Below, piece after piece: positions 1 to 13,200 of a stretch of 64,000 bases of DNA. A program made the translations under genes and the position numbers. Positions within the stretch are counted from its first letter, which is position 1, and every line of letters begins with the position of its first letter. Origin of the DNA: Phoronis australis (lineage: Eukaryota; Phoronida; Phoronidae); NCBI GenBank assembly GCA_002633005.1, contig NMRA01000321.1, forward strand, positions 447,131-511,130, in the 5' to 3' direction. The notes below the pieces were generated by a model. The model saw only the letters and a program-made list of their open reading frames with translations, made no database searches and was not told where the DNA came from.

Positions 1-414
1 AACTTTTGAACAATGTTTTCAGTATTCTGCTTCTCGTTATTTCTGCTGGGTGTGCAACAAAATTGGGCCATTTACCAAACAGGTATAAGCAGAAGTTAGA
101 TTTAGTGATAAGATAAGTGTTATCGAACAAGTCTTGACATGCAGCTGAAAAGACTAGAGCTGGTTTGAGGTCTAAGAGGATGCCACAACCATATTTTGCA
201 AAAAATGACCTCTTCGGATGCCTTTCTTTGTTTACTTTGGTTGGTTTATTCTGGTTGGGATGACTGGCATCCCACAATTGCGACAGATCTTGCACATATA
301 TCCGCTTGTTTGTGCAAATGTCTATTGGACTGACGAGAACGAAGATGACGAAGGAGACATCACACTAAGTACATTTGCTGTGGTTGCTCGTGTCACTGTT
401 GCGACAAGGCCTAC

Positions 415-528
415 AGCTAGGGTCACACGGCTAGGGTCACACAGCTAGGGTCACACAGCTAGGGTCACACAGCTAGGGTCACACAGCTAGGGTCACACAA
501 CTACTAGGATCACACAGCTAGGGTCACA
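415..528. repeat. 14-bp minisatellite, about 8 copies
   Basis: Direct tandem copies of a 14-bp unit (AGCTAGGGTCACAC) run through this stretch. One unit is expanded and diverged near 495-510, and the last is degenerate. No coding role is apparent. Confidence 0.95.
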
Positions 529-3470
529 AAGGCGCAAGGAGTAATGAATAACCAATCTCGATTGCCACTGACTCGGATGTCGTCAGTACGCGTTGATAAA
601 TCTATGACGTCGTAAAGGGAACCGGTTGAGCAAAGACTCTGAAGGAAACCGCGGCCCAGTAAGCCCCAAAATCGGCAGTCTGGTCCACGGCACACATGTG
701 TTTCCCTTTCTTGGTTGCGTCGCGTGATCTCAGCCACCTCCAGTCTGTTTAGTTCTCTTTCTGAATCCAGTTCACCAGGTTTGGTGAATTGAATAATCCA
801 AAGACCAGTTTGTTTGTGCAACTAGTTCGGCAAGGGGTGTTTAGTTTGCATACGCTTAAGTTTACCTAGTTGTAAACAAGGTATTCTATATTTAAGCTAT
901 GCACACGCGTTAAATTAATTATACACGTACACGTAGAAGCGTATTTAATGACAGAAATACCGTCCTTGTTTTCAGCGAATGATTGGCTCACAGCAAAAAT
1001 TGTCGATTTGTAATGAAATGAAAAAAAAACAACGGGTTGTATCGGACATTTTATGCTCTAGTGGTCAAACCGAATAATTTCAACTGAAAATTCTAATCAC
1101 ATTCAACGAAAGTCTCAATGTTGTGACGTTTGCACTCGTCGTTGAGCAGGTATGTACGGTGACCAAACATCTGTCGGCAGATGACATGTGGGAAGAAAAA
1201 TGTTGATGCTTTCGGAAACCTACATGAGTCACCACTCCTGTTGTTTAACTGGGATTTTCCTTGACGTCACTTGACCTTTGGGAAATTCCTTTTCTCCCGG
1301 TTTGATGATTTCTTTGTTTGCGTCGTTGTAATGATGGAACCTGTTATGTCGGTCGTAGGAAGAGCGTTTTTCAGCTAATCAACTGATTACAATACACCGT
1401 TGAGAAAAAAGGAGGTCTGGGAAAAACAAATTTAGGTCTACGAATGTAGCCAGGTGTAACGTATAACACTGAAGAAAGTCCAGATCCGAAATTACCATGA
1501 CTGTAAGTATCGTTAGCCTTAGTAATCGGATTCCCTGATCGCGGAGTATTGGAGACACGAGGGACAACTACATGCAGTGAACAAAGATCCGTAAATGGGC
1601 AAACAAAATTGGATTGTTGGCTCTATCCGTGAGTCACCGTAGGTGCGGCGTGAAAACCTGCCAGACGAGATGGGAAGTGCCAACAAGATGATGCCCGCAC
1701 AATTCACCGTGAAGGGCATATAGAATTGCAACCCGTCTATAATTATATTTACATGCATAAAGGCAGATATAGGTATATTATATCGGAACGGGAAACGAAG
1801 AAGTTCAATCACGCAGAGAGGAGCTCAAAACGTGCCGAACGGCTCTCGACTCAAGATCACCACGCAAGGTCTTTGCGGAGTAACCATATGCAAAGCCTCA
1901 CGAACGCATCCGAGGAGAATGCATACTATTAGTTTTAGAAGCAAATCTCCTGGTCTGGATGGTATTTTTCAGGGTTGTTTTGGCCAGAGCTGGGGCGTTA
2001 GGAGGTCACCTTATTTCACAGTGACATTAGCCCACTTCTATGTTAGTCGAACCGAGTGCACAGTGGGATACAACCAAACCACTCCCAGGACGATTTTCAA
2101 AAAACACCGTCATACATTACTTACAGTACTTACGTCCAAAAGTGACTATGAAAACCTCTTCGGCACGGTGATTTAAATACTCAGCTTTCAATTAATGTGG
2201 TCGTCTCGGCCAATGGCAATAGGGGCCTGCGCTGCCTTGCGGTATCATACGGATCATATCAACGTACGCTCGAGTCATAGCGAAGCTGATTGGTTAACGA
2301 TGTGGCTCAGACAGCGGCTGCCGAGACTGACGAAGCCTATTGATTACATCGTGGGTTTTTCCGTTCTCATAAAGAACGAAAAGTGAAACACCCAGTCACA
2401 AGCCCATGTACACTGAACTTCGCAAGTTCTGTGACTTTGAAATGTTATGGTGTAATCTACTCTGATTTTTCTAAAGCCTGGTTGCCTGGATGATTTTTGA
2501 CATACACGTGTACAGTATATTTCTACAATGGGAGCGTATGGCTAAGTAGTTTGATTCGAAAGGTGTATTTAGATAGGCAACTGACTACACAAGGAAATTT
2601 TCTAAAAATTCGGCTGATTAAATAGCTTTCATTACACATGCTGAACATATGTAGGTCGTATGTGAGCGACGGTGGATAGATTGCAAGTCTGATAAGTCGC
2701 CCATCAAAGTATTACAAGGTCGTTCTTCGAATCAGCGGACCTTGCTCATTTTTCCTTTAGGGGAATATTTTTATTTACCTTTCATTTGAGACACAGCCCA
2801 ATGCATTCATCAACCTAACAAATGAAACGTTTCAACTGAATCATCGACATAAAAGATCCCCTTCGCTTCCCGGACTTTCAAGCTCAGTTCAACAAACTCA
2901 GTACAACAAGTGTTCGAGGTTCAGCGTCAGCCGTCATTAGTAAACTAATATTTAATCGTGTTTTGAACCAAAAAAGTCTCGTTAAAGATGTTTTTTGTGA
3001 AGCACGAGCATTTAATGTGTACACATCATCTGTTTGCATTTTCATTCTTCCATAGTGGACGCAGTCTATACAACGAGTTTAACACCGCCAGTTTTCTGAT
3101 TTAGTTTGCTAGACCAAGATCTTTTTGTTTGCACGTTTGCAGAAAATTTCCAGTGACGTCCCTGGAAAACTCAAAGGGTATCGGCCTATTTCATTGCTAT
3201 TTGCTTTGCATTAGCGCTCTATAGATAATTCAAAGTTGTTATCTTTATCCTAGCTTTATCTTATTGATAAATGTGAAACTTGGCAATCGTATTACTAAAT
3301 TACCGTGGTCATAGGAAAAACCCAGTGTGTCGGTTAAAGAGCTTTAAGGTTAATAGTTTAATTGTTGGGAAAACCCAACTATCACAACCAATATAGTCTA
3401 TAAAGTGATATCAGCAATAACACCTTGTCCCGGAATTGCAATTAACCTGTGTATTTCGTCAGAAACAACT
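529..3470. other. No gene recognised
   Basis: I see no exon with convincing splice sites and no recognisable domain. Open frames here are short, overlap on both strands and match no known family. Composition is AT-rich and irregular, as in intergenic DNA. Confidence 0.5.
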
Positions 3471-4474
3471 TTATTTTTTTATTTTTTAATGTAATATTTA
3501 TAATGAGGGTAGCCCCATCAGTTCACACTACTTTCCATGGGGGCCTTCAGTAAAAAACAAACATATAAGAAGACAAAAACAGAATTACAAAATGAAAAGC
3601 AAATTTAAGTAATAAGCAAACAATAAGAAATTAACACGGAAAGACTGATGAAGCAAAATGAAAAATAAAATATGATAAACAGAAGATAAAGAAATTAAGA
3701 CAAAATAATTAACTAAAAAATAAATATGAATATGAAAAATTAAAAACAGACAATAAATAATTGATAAAAGTAAGATATTATATAAATAACAAATAAATAA
3801 ACATGCAATTCTTAGACACTACATGAAGTTAAATCTATTTCTTATAATTCTTTTAAAGGTTGGAAAGGATGATGTAGATTTGGCATCTGTAGGGAGAGAG
3901 TTCCATGAAAAGGGCCTGCTGAAGGAATAATGATTTTTCCCAGTTTCGCTTCTGCGTTTAGGAAGATTGAAATCAAATGATGATGAGAACCTAGTATTGT
4001 AGGGATTAGCAGTCATCTTAAACTTAGCACATATGGTGGAACAAGACCTTTAAAACATTTGTACATACAACAAGCAGATATGTGTAGGAAATGATGTTTT
4101 GAGTGGATTTTCATTATACCAGTCTCTTTATGAAGGTTTTCGATGTTAATATCTCTAACACCAGCTCCCAGAATAATCCGGGCAGCTCTATTTTGGATAA
4201 CCTGGATGGTTTTCATACCCTTGCCTGATGCAACACCCCACACTGGGAGGAAATAATCTAGGTGAGGTTGAATGATAGCATTAAAAAGGGTTTTCAGTGT
4301 TGCTCTGTTAACAAATTTACTGCTGCGTTTCAATACGCCAATTTTCTTAGACACCTTTTTCGAGATATAATCAACGTGGTGAGAGAATTTAAGATTTTGA
4401 TCAAATATAAGTCCCAGATATTTAAAGGAATTGACGTTCTCAATTGGTCTCAATTCGATTAAGGCCACACAGCG
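3471..4474 (-). mobile_element. 5'-truncated non-LTR retrotransposon (LINE), 3' end of RT ORF
   Basis: Reading the minus strand, the frame from 4468 to 4013 matches the C-terminal part of reverse-transcriptase ORFs of CR1/L2/jockey-like LINEs. It begins with the FKYLGLIFDQNLKFSHHVD motif and continues through an IQNRAARIILGAG segment. The protein continues in another frame from 4016 to 3819 (starting MTANPYNTRFSSS and ending with a normal stop), so a one-base frameshift near 4015 breaks the ORF. The catalytic RT core and endonuclease are absent, so this is a dead 5'-truncated copy. An A-rich 3' tail (T-rich on the plus strand, about 3471-3490) ends the element after an AT-rich untranslated stretch. 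The family within LINEs cannot be fixed by eye. Confidence 0.88.
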
Positions 4475-5254
4475 TTATCAAATCGATCTCTTTTCTATTT
4501 ACCCTTTTTGTTCTATTTTCAGATTAGTTTTTGTGTTTGAGAAGAAATGACGTTTTGTTATTTCTATCAAACTAGCTCATTGAATTTACTTGGCAACAAG
4601 CGTTATTTACGGCAGCCGTTGGAACAAGACAGCCCTCAATTATGCAGGTATCCTGTAACTAAACCTTGCCTTTCATTCACAGATTAAAAGAACGCGTTGG
4701 CGATTTTTGTAAGAGCATGGGTGCCTATGACTAAACAACCATTTATTGACGTATTGCACAAACGCCAGTATCATGCAGAGTAAACAAATGTCTCTTGTAT
4801 GAAGTTGCTTTTGAGCGCCAGTGCTGGGTTGGATGAAACTTTATTTTATCCGCTGGATAAGTTTGATTCTTGCATGACATCAAACACAATGTTCATGCAA
4901 GAATCCGTATATTCCTACAAAAGCATCCTGCCACCTGACCCGCTATGGGGCAAAAAGGAAGACCAAAAAAGCTGAACCATAGGTCCCATGAGACTTGAAG
5001 AGTTTCAAAATTCATTTTTGCTTTCTCTTAAAAATTATATTTACACACAAATGGTCACCGGCCCAATAGGGCTTTACACAAGAAATTAACAAAAATAAAA
5101 CACCCGCAATATGGATGGTCATAACAGTTTCCTTCCGTTCTCCACGCAGAACGTAGTGGAAATGTTCTACCGCAAGCAGGGATTTTCAAACCCGACTCGA
5201 ATGTAGGCTGACATGGGCCCCTTTCATCCGCTCCCTTTAGTTAATGATGAATGG

Positions 5255-5490
5255 TCACGTGCAAACGAATCAATTACCACTCTAATTTATTCCATCATGG
5301 TTAAAACATTCGATGAATGGACACTGGCGCAATCAATTACTACTCCATGTAGGACGTTTTTTGTCGAAGAATCAATTGGATTCCTTCAGGATAAAAACAT
5401 CTGAAGAATGAAGAATCAATTACTAGTCCGGGTAAAAACGTTTTCGTTGAAGAATCAATTCGTTCACATCGCGGTTAGAACGTCTTCGGC
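5255..5490. repeat. Degenerate 40-65-bp direct repeats
   Basis: Five blocks each open with AATCAATT, or a close variant, followed by a diverged stretch containing AAAACRTT and ending GAAG. The spacing is irregular (about 40-65 bp). This is an old tandem array. Short open frames across it are probably a by-product. Confidence 0.6.
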
Positions 5491-6152
5491 CAGAACTCGG
5501 AAATTTAGTCTCACCCACTTAGACGCACTGCCGCTCAAGGGTTTATTGATGTATGTTGTGTGTATTGCTCAAAGCTCAACAAATCCATGGCATATTTTGT
5601 GGAACTAAGTGGTGCTCCAACGGACTGATAGTGCGACATCGCTAGGCACTCAGCAAAAGATTCCTTGCATTGATCCCAATTCTGACTATACATGTACTTC
5701 TCCCATTCTCGTGGTACCTGACCTGAGTGAGAACCTTGAACACTGAAGCGGTAGTATTTCAATAACGTATCACTAAACGTTCATCACAGAACGATAAAAG
5801 TACTAGTAATTATGATAACAAGAATTTGCAGCCGCTATAAAAATTGTCTAGTAAATGGCAAGATAACTTAGAAAACTTATTTCCAGTTGTCTACTGGACT
5901 TAAAACCCTTCACACCATGGCCATAAGTATTTAAATTCAGTTACTAGCAATTTTGGTATGATATTTTAAATATTTCTTCATCTATTTGTAAACTTCTGAT
6001 CCTGAAATAGATCAAAGATTATAAATTAAAAAAATTGTGTGATGTCATCAGTGGAAGTCAAGTCGCCGCCATCGTGTTATTTTTATCAGTCGTCGGTGAG
6101 CCTCGGTGTGGTCTCGAAAAGAGCTGAATATTGCCTGAGACTCGTTACGAAA

Positions 6153-6435
6153 AGTGTGTGCGGAGGATGTACTAATACCAATCGGATAGAAAATCGCTCA
6201 GAAAAGGCACAGGTTCGTGCTACGGTCCGAGTATGACAGTTCACGTACACCGACCAGTTCAGTGGCCACGTAGCCCATTTTAAAGAATCGTGCTTCGACT
6301 TGTGGCAGAAACTGAGACTTGATGGAGGTTTCTCCAACATGGAAATGCGTTTGATGGACAAAAACAATGTGTTGCGTTACACCGATGCATCGAACGTGGT
6401 TCTGAGTCAGGCATATATTGAGTGATCCCTAGTTT
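6153..6435 (+). pseudogene. THAP-like zinc-finger remnant
   Basis: One plus-strand frame carries a cysteine pair in VCGGCTNTNR. After a stop at about 6234, a neighbouring frame carries HFKESCFD, which matches the C-x2-H-F...CF half of THAP domains, and it ends at a stop near 6424. The order (N-terminal cysteine pair, then HFxxxCF) fits a THAP finger whose middle is scrambled. The expected zinc ligand before HF is replaced (HVAHF rather than CSxHF), so it cannot be functional as it stands. It is probably a relic of a THAP-bearing transposon. The assignment is tentative. Confidence 0.4.
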
Positions 6436-6439
6436 TAAT

Positions 6440-8244
6440 TAGTCCGACCGTCAGCACGTGCAGCACAGTGGTTTTGGAACAGACAACAAAGAAACGACTG
6501 TTATTTACCACATGTGAAATCCACGGTTAGCGTCACAATAATTAGATATGGTGGTTCCTGATAAACGCACTCGACATTCGAAGAAATCAGGTATCAACAT
6601 GGCTGCTATTCGCAACTGGTCTTAAACATTTGGGGTAAAGGTTTGGGTTATAGATTTACAATTTGTGCCATATGTATATTGCTAAACACTTAAGTGCACA
6701 GCAAATTAAAACGTGATTCAATAAAAAGGTGAAAATGTCTGCTCTGAAATTTGGGACTGTCTGCAGACAGAGTAGGCTCCGACTCGGCTTGACTCGCCGC
6801 AGACGATGGTGCGGGAAGGTCGAGTTGGTACATTGTACATTTGCACGGCCTCAAAAAGGGTAAGTTTGCCGAAATGAGGAAGTCTAACTCATTGCCTGTT
6901 TCACCTATGGCCCGAGTGTTGTCCTTACCTCTATCTCCATCACCTGAATTTAAATTACTCTTCCAGCTCGCTCTTTAAGTCTTTGTACTCTCCGTCATTG
7001 CATACTATATTGTCAACTGGTTTAACGCCTTCCATTGATGACATGTGGTGCGAAACGAAAAAAAAAGTTTCTTTAAAATTCAAAATCCTTAATTATTTCC
7101 AAATACATGTAAGTGCCTCTTTAGTTACTAAAGGTTTCGTGTTATAGAATTATTTTACGCGGTCAAAAATAAGTGCAAAATCCATTGTAGGGATGCTCAA
7201 CGTTTGTAGTGATGCGCATGCGTCACGTGATCAATACTGTAAAGATGATGCAGCCTGTTTCCAGCTACGTTCTGTTGATCCAAGATAGAGTCTCGAGAAG
7301 AACTACATGTAGTTTGACCAGGTGCTTCGCTTGCAATGCTTGGCGATACCTCGGTAAGAATTGTTTTTTGTCTATTCTACAAGCCTGCGCTTACAGAACG
7401 CAGCCCCTAGAGTTCATTAAGAAGAACGAGTTACGTATATGGGTGAATTGACCCACATAGCCTCATGTCTATTAAGCCAATTTGGAAAAAAAGATATGGG
7501 CCCAAGTTCAACTTTCTGTTCTCTTTCGCTTCCAATTTTAATGGGCCCATTGGCCCGAGGTAATCAATCACTAGTTCGTCATTGAAATCATTTTTGCGCT
7601 TTCGACGCGAGAACGCTCATAAAATTGTCATCCTTGCTGAGCCCTAGAAACAGGCATTTACATCACGTCTCGTTTACGGTCTGCAGAAGATTAGGCTTTA
7701 CCTGGAACGCATGCTCACATTTCCATCCTCGAACGTTACATGTATACTTTTGACTTTCGACGCCATTTTGTCGGGTATGTAAATATCAACAGATCGCATC
7801 GCTTGGAGAATTCGTGGATAAAGGCCAAGAAGGCCACAACTGCAATTTTTACAGTTGTAACTGCAGGACGAGGACGTATAAGATAGAGTGGCTGTAGCCA
7901 CTGCTTAGATTCGGCAGCTGCAGGGGGCGCTGGAGAGAAAAAAGGTGTCACGGTGGACGTGACCATGGATTTAGAAGAGACACATTTAAAAACGTTTGTT
8001 GTCAAAATTGAAATGAATAAAAAATTATCACTGACAAACATACCTGAGCATCATAGCAAATACATGTTGACGCTTAAACTCGTAAATACACATTCGCAAA
8101 TATTATGTAATACCTGAATACATTTATGCAAGATTATTGGGTATACAAATAAATAAAAATACTTTTTTAATATAACTAAACGATACCAGGGTACAGTGTA
8201 GTGTATATGAAGATAAAAAATATATAATGCTATTCCTACTAATG
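6440..8244. other. No gene recognised; possible first exon near 7698-7770 (minus)
   Basis: Most of this stretch shows nothing recognisable. On the minus strand a short frame with an ATG at about 7768 (MASKVKSIHVTFEDGN) runs into a good donor (CAG|GTAAAG) near 7697. That could be a first exon, but no matching downstream exon was found. Confidence 0.25.
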
Positions 8245-8380
8245 CATGGGCGGTGCAGCACTGAAAAAAGTGGGGGGGGACTAAAGCCCCTCAGCCCCCC
8301 TGTGGTGCATCGCTTATAGCAGGGTAGCTCTGGAAAAGTGGGGCTATAGCCCCCCAGTCCCCTATGGTGCGCCGCCCATG
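8245..8380. mobile_element. Small MITE with GC-rich inverted termini
   Basis: The ends are inverted copies (CATGGGCGGTGCAGCACTG at the left; GTGCGCCGCCCATG at the right) around a G-run/C-run core. A related piece with the same words occurs at about 25565-25640, which supports a dispersed family. No ORF is present. Confidence 0.7.
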
Positions 8381-9670
8381 TAATATCAAAGACAAGTATT
8401 AGGAATGAAGTATGGTTTAAACAAGTAGTCATTTTCCGATAATGCTACAACGAAGCAATACATTTCGCCTTGATACTTTGAGAAGGTACAATTTTGGCAC
8501 ACGTACAGTTATTCATAAGTAAAGTAATAACCATGTACTTGGATATATTCAGGACATTGCAATGTCCTGCTGTTTCCAACAGTTTGTTTCACCATGTACT
8601 ACAGAAACAAATCATGGAATTTAAGCCATTGCTCATGGCATGAGATCTTCGAGCAAGTAATACATGTACATTCACCTCGAGTAGAGTATTAAAGGCTATT
8701 ATCGAGATAAAACAATCGTTTATGACAATTCTTCTTCTTTATCCTACATCGTCTACAATAAACGTGTTCATAGTTCAAATCAAACTTAAATATAAGACAC
8801 TAGATGTACATGGCGAGGACGGGTTATTACCTTTTTGCTACCAGTATAATTTAACGTAGCATCAACTCACCACTTCAAATCGTTTACAGTCTCTCACAGC
8901 CACTTACATGTCTGCTTTAGGCCACTTCCATACATTGTGTAATATTCAAATTCTGATGCATGACCCATACATGACCACTTTTCTTCAGCACCGTCTTGGT
9001 AGTGTACATGTACTTATAGTGAAAACTTGAGCAAATAATTGCAAAACTTCTTGCGCATTTAACAAAGCTTTATCTTGTCTACAGTCTGGAAGTGACATGC
9101 CGAGCACTTGTTAAATATTTGAGGCAAAGACCACTTTTGTTGAAAGCTCACTTGTCGTGTTGAAGTTTTTACTATTTTGATGACAATTCGTAGCGTCCAC
9201 GGACAGGATAACACGTGATAAGAGGATACTTGTAATTGTCAATTATTAATATTCCGTTGGAATTAAGGTATAAAAATTCATTTTTATCTTCATTTTATTA
9301 GGTGATACTTAGAAACATTCAGCGACAAACTAATTGTTTCAATGCGAAATCTAAGTTTAAATCTGCAGGTACATGTAGTTGCCACTTGTTAACTAACGAT
9401 TCTTTCCAGCGATGACATCGGTTTTTGAAGCCGAGGAAGTTAACCTCTGCAAGGTGTTCGCTATTTTCACTGCACCCCGAAACATTAAGTTGTTCCCATT
9501 TTCACTGCACCCCGATACATTCGTTGGGTACCAAATGTACTGCATTCGAACAGACACCTTACGGCGGAGTTGGTGGCATTGGATAACTACACATCCAACC
9601 TAAAATATACCTGCTCTTGTGGAGACCAAGTGCGGGGCGGAACGAGCATGAACGCGTAACAGCTGGATAC
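8381..9670. other. Intergenic; one short duplicated segment
   Basis: No exon is recognised. A roughly 25-bp segment (TTTTCACTGCACCCCGA) occurs twice between 9465 and 9525. On the minus strand an AATAAA-type poly(A) signal lies at about 9675-9682, about 300 bp past the stop codon of the TNIP-like gene, and probably marks its 3' end. Confidence 0.4.
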
Positions 9671-9977
9671 ACGGGATTTTATTTTTAAGTTGAGAGCAGA
9701 TCATGTTTTCTCAGAAACATCACTTCAAGTTCATGAGCGACATTGTTAGAACTGGACGAGTTTTAACAAATTTTAAAACGCTGAATGCCCTCCTCCGGTT
9801 ATGAAAAAATAGTGTCTGAAATTAACAGAAGTGATGTTACTTACGTCACTGGTGTATGAAATGAGTGTAACTAGGAGGAGGCAAATGTCGAGATACTCGT
9901 CATTTCAAGTCACGCCGTTACAACTTGTATATGAGAGGGGAATTTCCAAAAAGACATGATCTGCCATCTACCCGTGG

Positions 9978-10262
9978 TCAGTCGCAACACATGTCAACAT
10001 GTGTCATGAACGCGTGGTCTTTATCAGCGGGGTACAGGCGCCCACAGCGAGGACACTCCAGGTTCTCATCCGACACATGTTTGGTCGAGGCCTCTTTGGG
10101 TTTCTCCATCTTGCGAGGAAGTGACGCGATGCCGGGTCTGATTTCGCCAAATCCATTGCCACTCTCATTGTTACCTTTAACACCGTCAATGACCAGGTCA
10201 TAGGCAAAGGCGTCGGCAACGTCTCTGCCTCCGAATCCACGGGCGACCAGTTCGTTATTGTA
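9978..10262 (-). CDS. Terminal exon: C2HC zinc finger of the TNIP-like gene
   Basis: The exon follows a polypyrimidine-rich acceptor (TTTTGTTGTAG) in phase 0 and ends at TGA (9978-9980). A low-complexity Gly/Asn linker precedes the finger LECPRCGRLYPADKDHAF, which is completed by HVDMCC. The ligands would be Cys531, Cys534, His549 and Cys553 or Cys554. Its position at the extreme C-terminus matches NEMO and optineurin. Confidence 0.88.
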   Translation of the reverse strand, partial: YNNELVARGFGGRDVADAFAYDLVIDGVKGNNESGNGFGEIRPGIASLPRKMEKPKEASTKHVSDENLECPRCGRLYPADKDHAFMTHVDMCCD

Positions 10263-13200
10263 CTACAACAAAATATAGACGCATGTTTTGAGCATTCTGT
10301 TGTAGACGGAGTGAAGTATGACATTGATTGAACGGAGATCATGATTCACAGTTATCACAACCACTCATATAAAAGAGGCGAGAAAATGGCACGGGAGCAT
10401 GTCAGAACTTTACATTAATTATACAATTACACGTTTCAGTTAATTCATTGTTGTTCGTATTGTAAGGCTGGGAAGATTATGTGTTGCCAAAGTATGCCCT
10501 GTTCTACCAGGATGATTAGCAGACGATTGATTATTTTGCTACTCACCCCGTACTCTTGTTGGTACCGATTAAGGGACACTTGTCTACGTCCGTAAGAGGT
10601 TCTCCGATCTGGCTGAAGATAGGCGAGTTGGTCCTTTAGGTGTTTATTCTCAACTTCAAGTGCCGCGATCCTTTCATGGGCCTTCTCACGGTCTTGTCTT
10701 TCAAGCTCGAAATCGTCTGTGCAGCTCTGAATTTGTGCCTTGAGGAATTCTATAAAAACACTTGAATACTAAAGTACGAAAACGACCATTGCTACTTCGT
10801 CTACTGGAAGGTCATATACGTTGTTAACAAGGGCATTATTGCCAATGATTGATCAAAACGTTAGATGTCCTCCGGAAAAACCAGTTAGAATGTAAAGAAT
10901 TCAACAGAACAAACTCTCAATTTGAAAACATGCACGAAAGCCTGTCCATTTTAAAGATTTATTTTGGCGAGAAAAGTGATTTTCCAGGATTAGAATCAGC
11001 GCGTTATCGAGCCTGGATCCACAGGGTGCCAGTCTAACGCTCTGCTGGTGCAGATGATCCCTAAATGGCAGAGCATTTTAAACGTACAGTTCACAGATAA
11101 AGTCATCGACCTTGCTTTCAGTGAACGGTTGGATGATAACGACAAGAATTGGAAATTTATACTAAAATATTAAAATCGACGGATTTTTAAGTTAATAGCA
11201 TCAAATAGTCAATACATCCACCACCAATAATTCCAAAAATATGTTTTTGACTCTAATGTCGCTTTAACGGCATGGCTCCACAAGAAATGTAATTTTAGGA
11301 AATTAGCAGCACCGTATCAAACTGACAAGGTTCGTAGTAGCACGCGAACGACCTGCCGCGGAGCCAAGTCTCACGTGTTAAATACCCCAATATGTTAAGC
11401 ATGTTTATATCGAAAACATGCCGTCCTTGATTTCAGCGAATGCGACATAAACTGTACAACGCAAGACTGGCAATTTGTAATAAAATCACAAAAACAAGAT
11501 CGAACAAAATGCGTTTTTTTCCATGAGACCGATGATGTCCCCTAAAGCGAAAATAAAAAGTATCGATGAAGCCTCCTGACTCACCAATATGTTCCTTGTC
11601 CTCGGGCCGGCTCTCCCCGCCCCCACCAGCCTCCAGTAGAGTCTGCAGGCGCCTTTTCTCATCCTCCTCCTGTTTAAGCGCCATCTCTAGGGCTTTATTC
11701 TCACTGAGCACCTGAAAAGTCACGTTAAAATAATAAGTGATTCTCTGTTCCGGACAGAGAGCTGAGCGTAGCCGTTTGTCCGCAGTACATGGTAAGCGAA
11801 TAACAAGAAACCAATTTACAAAATTAGTCATACAATGTCTATCAACTCTGGAAAGTTTTAAAGTGAACCAGCCGTTCTTAGAAAGCCGTACATGTACATG
11901 CAATTGGAGATCAGGACAACCTGATGCCACTTTATAACTCCTACTGTTTCCACAACCGTGCCAAATCCTAAAAATCTCAGCGCATTATACATGTATGCTT
12001 TGCTCATCTATTACTCCACTAGGTGGCAAACCTATAACGGGTGAACTTGATTTACTTCGCCGGTTCAGCAGTGTGAACCGGCTTAGACATCTGTTTGGTT
12101 TGCATCCAAAAGTCGCCATCGGGAACCAATCATGTAGAACCTCACTAAAAACAAGATTTTGCGAGATTACGTTAAAAAATACCGTGTGTGGTATTTTAAA
12201 TGAGAACACTTGATTTTGGCTAGATTTTAGCGAGGTCCTAGCTTGAGTCCGGTGTTAGTCATCAATCGCGGACGAATACGGAACTCTGACTCACATTTTC
12301 CTTTTCTTCCCGTTCTTCTTCAATTCTTTTTTTGGCTTGCAAGAGCAACTTGTCAAATTGTCTCTGGTGCTCTTCTGATGGAACTACAACAGACAATCAG
12401 TACAGTTTCAAATTGAATTTTATCGTTCTTTATTTTTTTAAAGCGCGTCACGCAAACTCAAGGTACTCAAGGAAGACATTGATCACAAAACCAATAAGGG
12501 ATATAGATCAGGGAGTGTAAACGATTTTATGGCCACGTCAGTTAATTCCAGCTTCGATCGTCTGTACCCCAGCGCTGAACCTTCAAGGAACTTGGGTACG
12601 CATGGCATGTAACCGCGAATCTCAACTGCACCCACGCATGCTCAGAAAGTGCTCCATACCCAGGGACTTTACTCCAGACTTGGACAGTTGGTACGTTAGA
12701 GGAAATTGGTTCCCGTGTTTGGCCACTATGTATATGTTTGGAGTGGTGCCATTGTGTCGAGAGTTAAGTGTTTCCTGGTCGGGACTGAGGTTCAGGAGAC
12801 CAGTGACCTCTCTAGAGGCGATGCCACAGGATCGTTTCCGCTACATTTTCCTTAATCCTGCCCCTCCACGCTATCACAGCGGTAGGCCTACACTTGTACA
12901 GCAGGGCGGATTATACTGTACTTCAAGACATGAGATGTGTCCTGCATTGAAAAAGTCCATTCATTGGTTTTTGTTCATGGTTTGACTGCAATCGTTTTCT
13001 CGTGAAAATAATAACGCATTTCACTTAAAATATGTTTGAGAATTACACTCTTAGTGATATTCAAGTATTGCAATTCTTCAACACATTGGCCCACACAAAT
13101 TTGCAAATTGATATTCCAAAAACAAGTACTGAGTAAATTGCTTGAAAATTCCGCGAGTGTACATGTATAAGATGCTGAAACAATGGAATTCAATATCATA

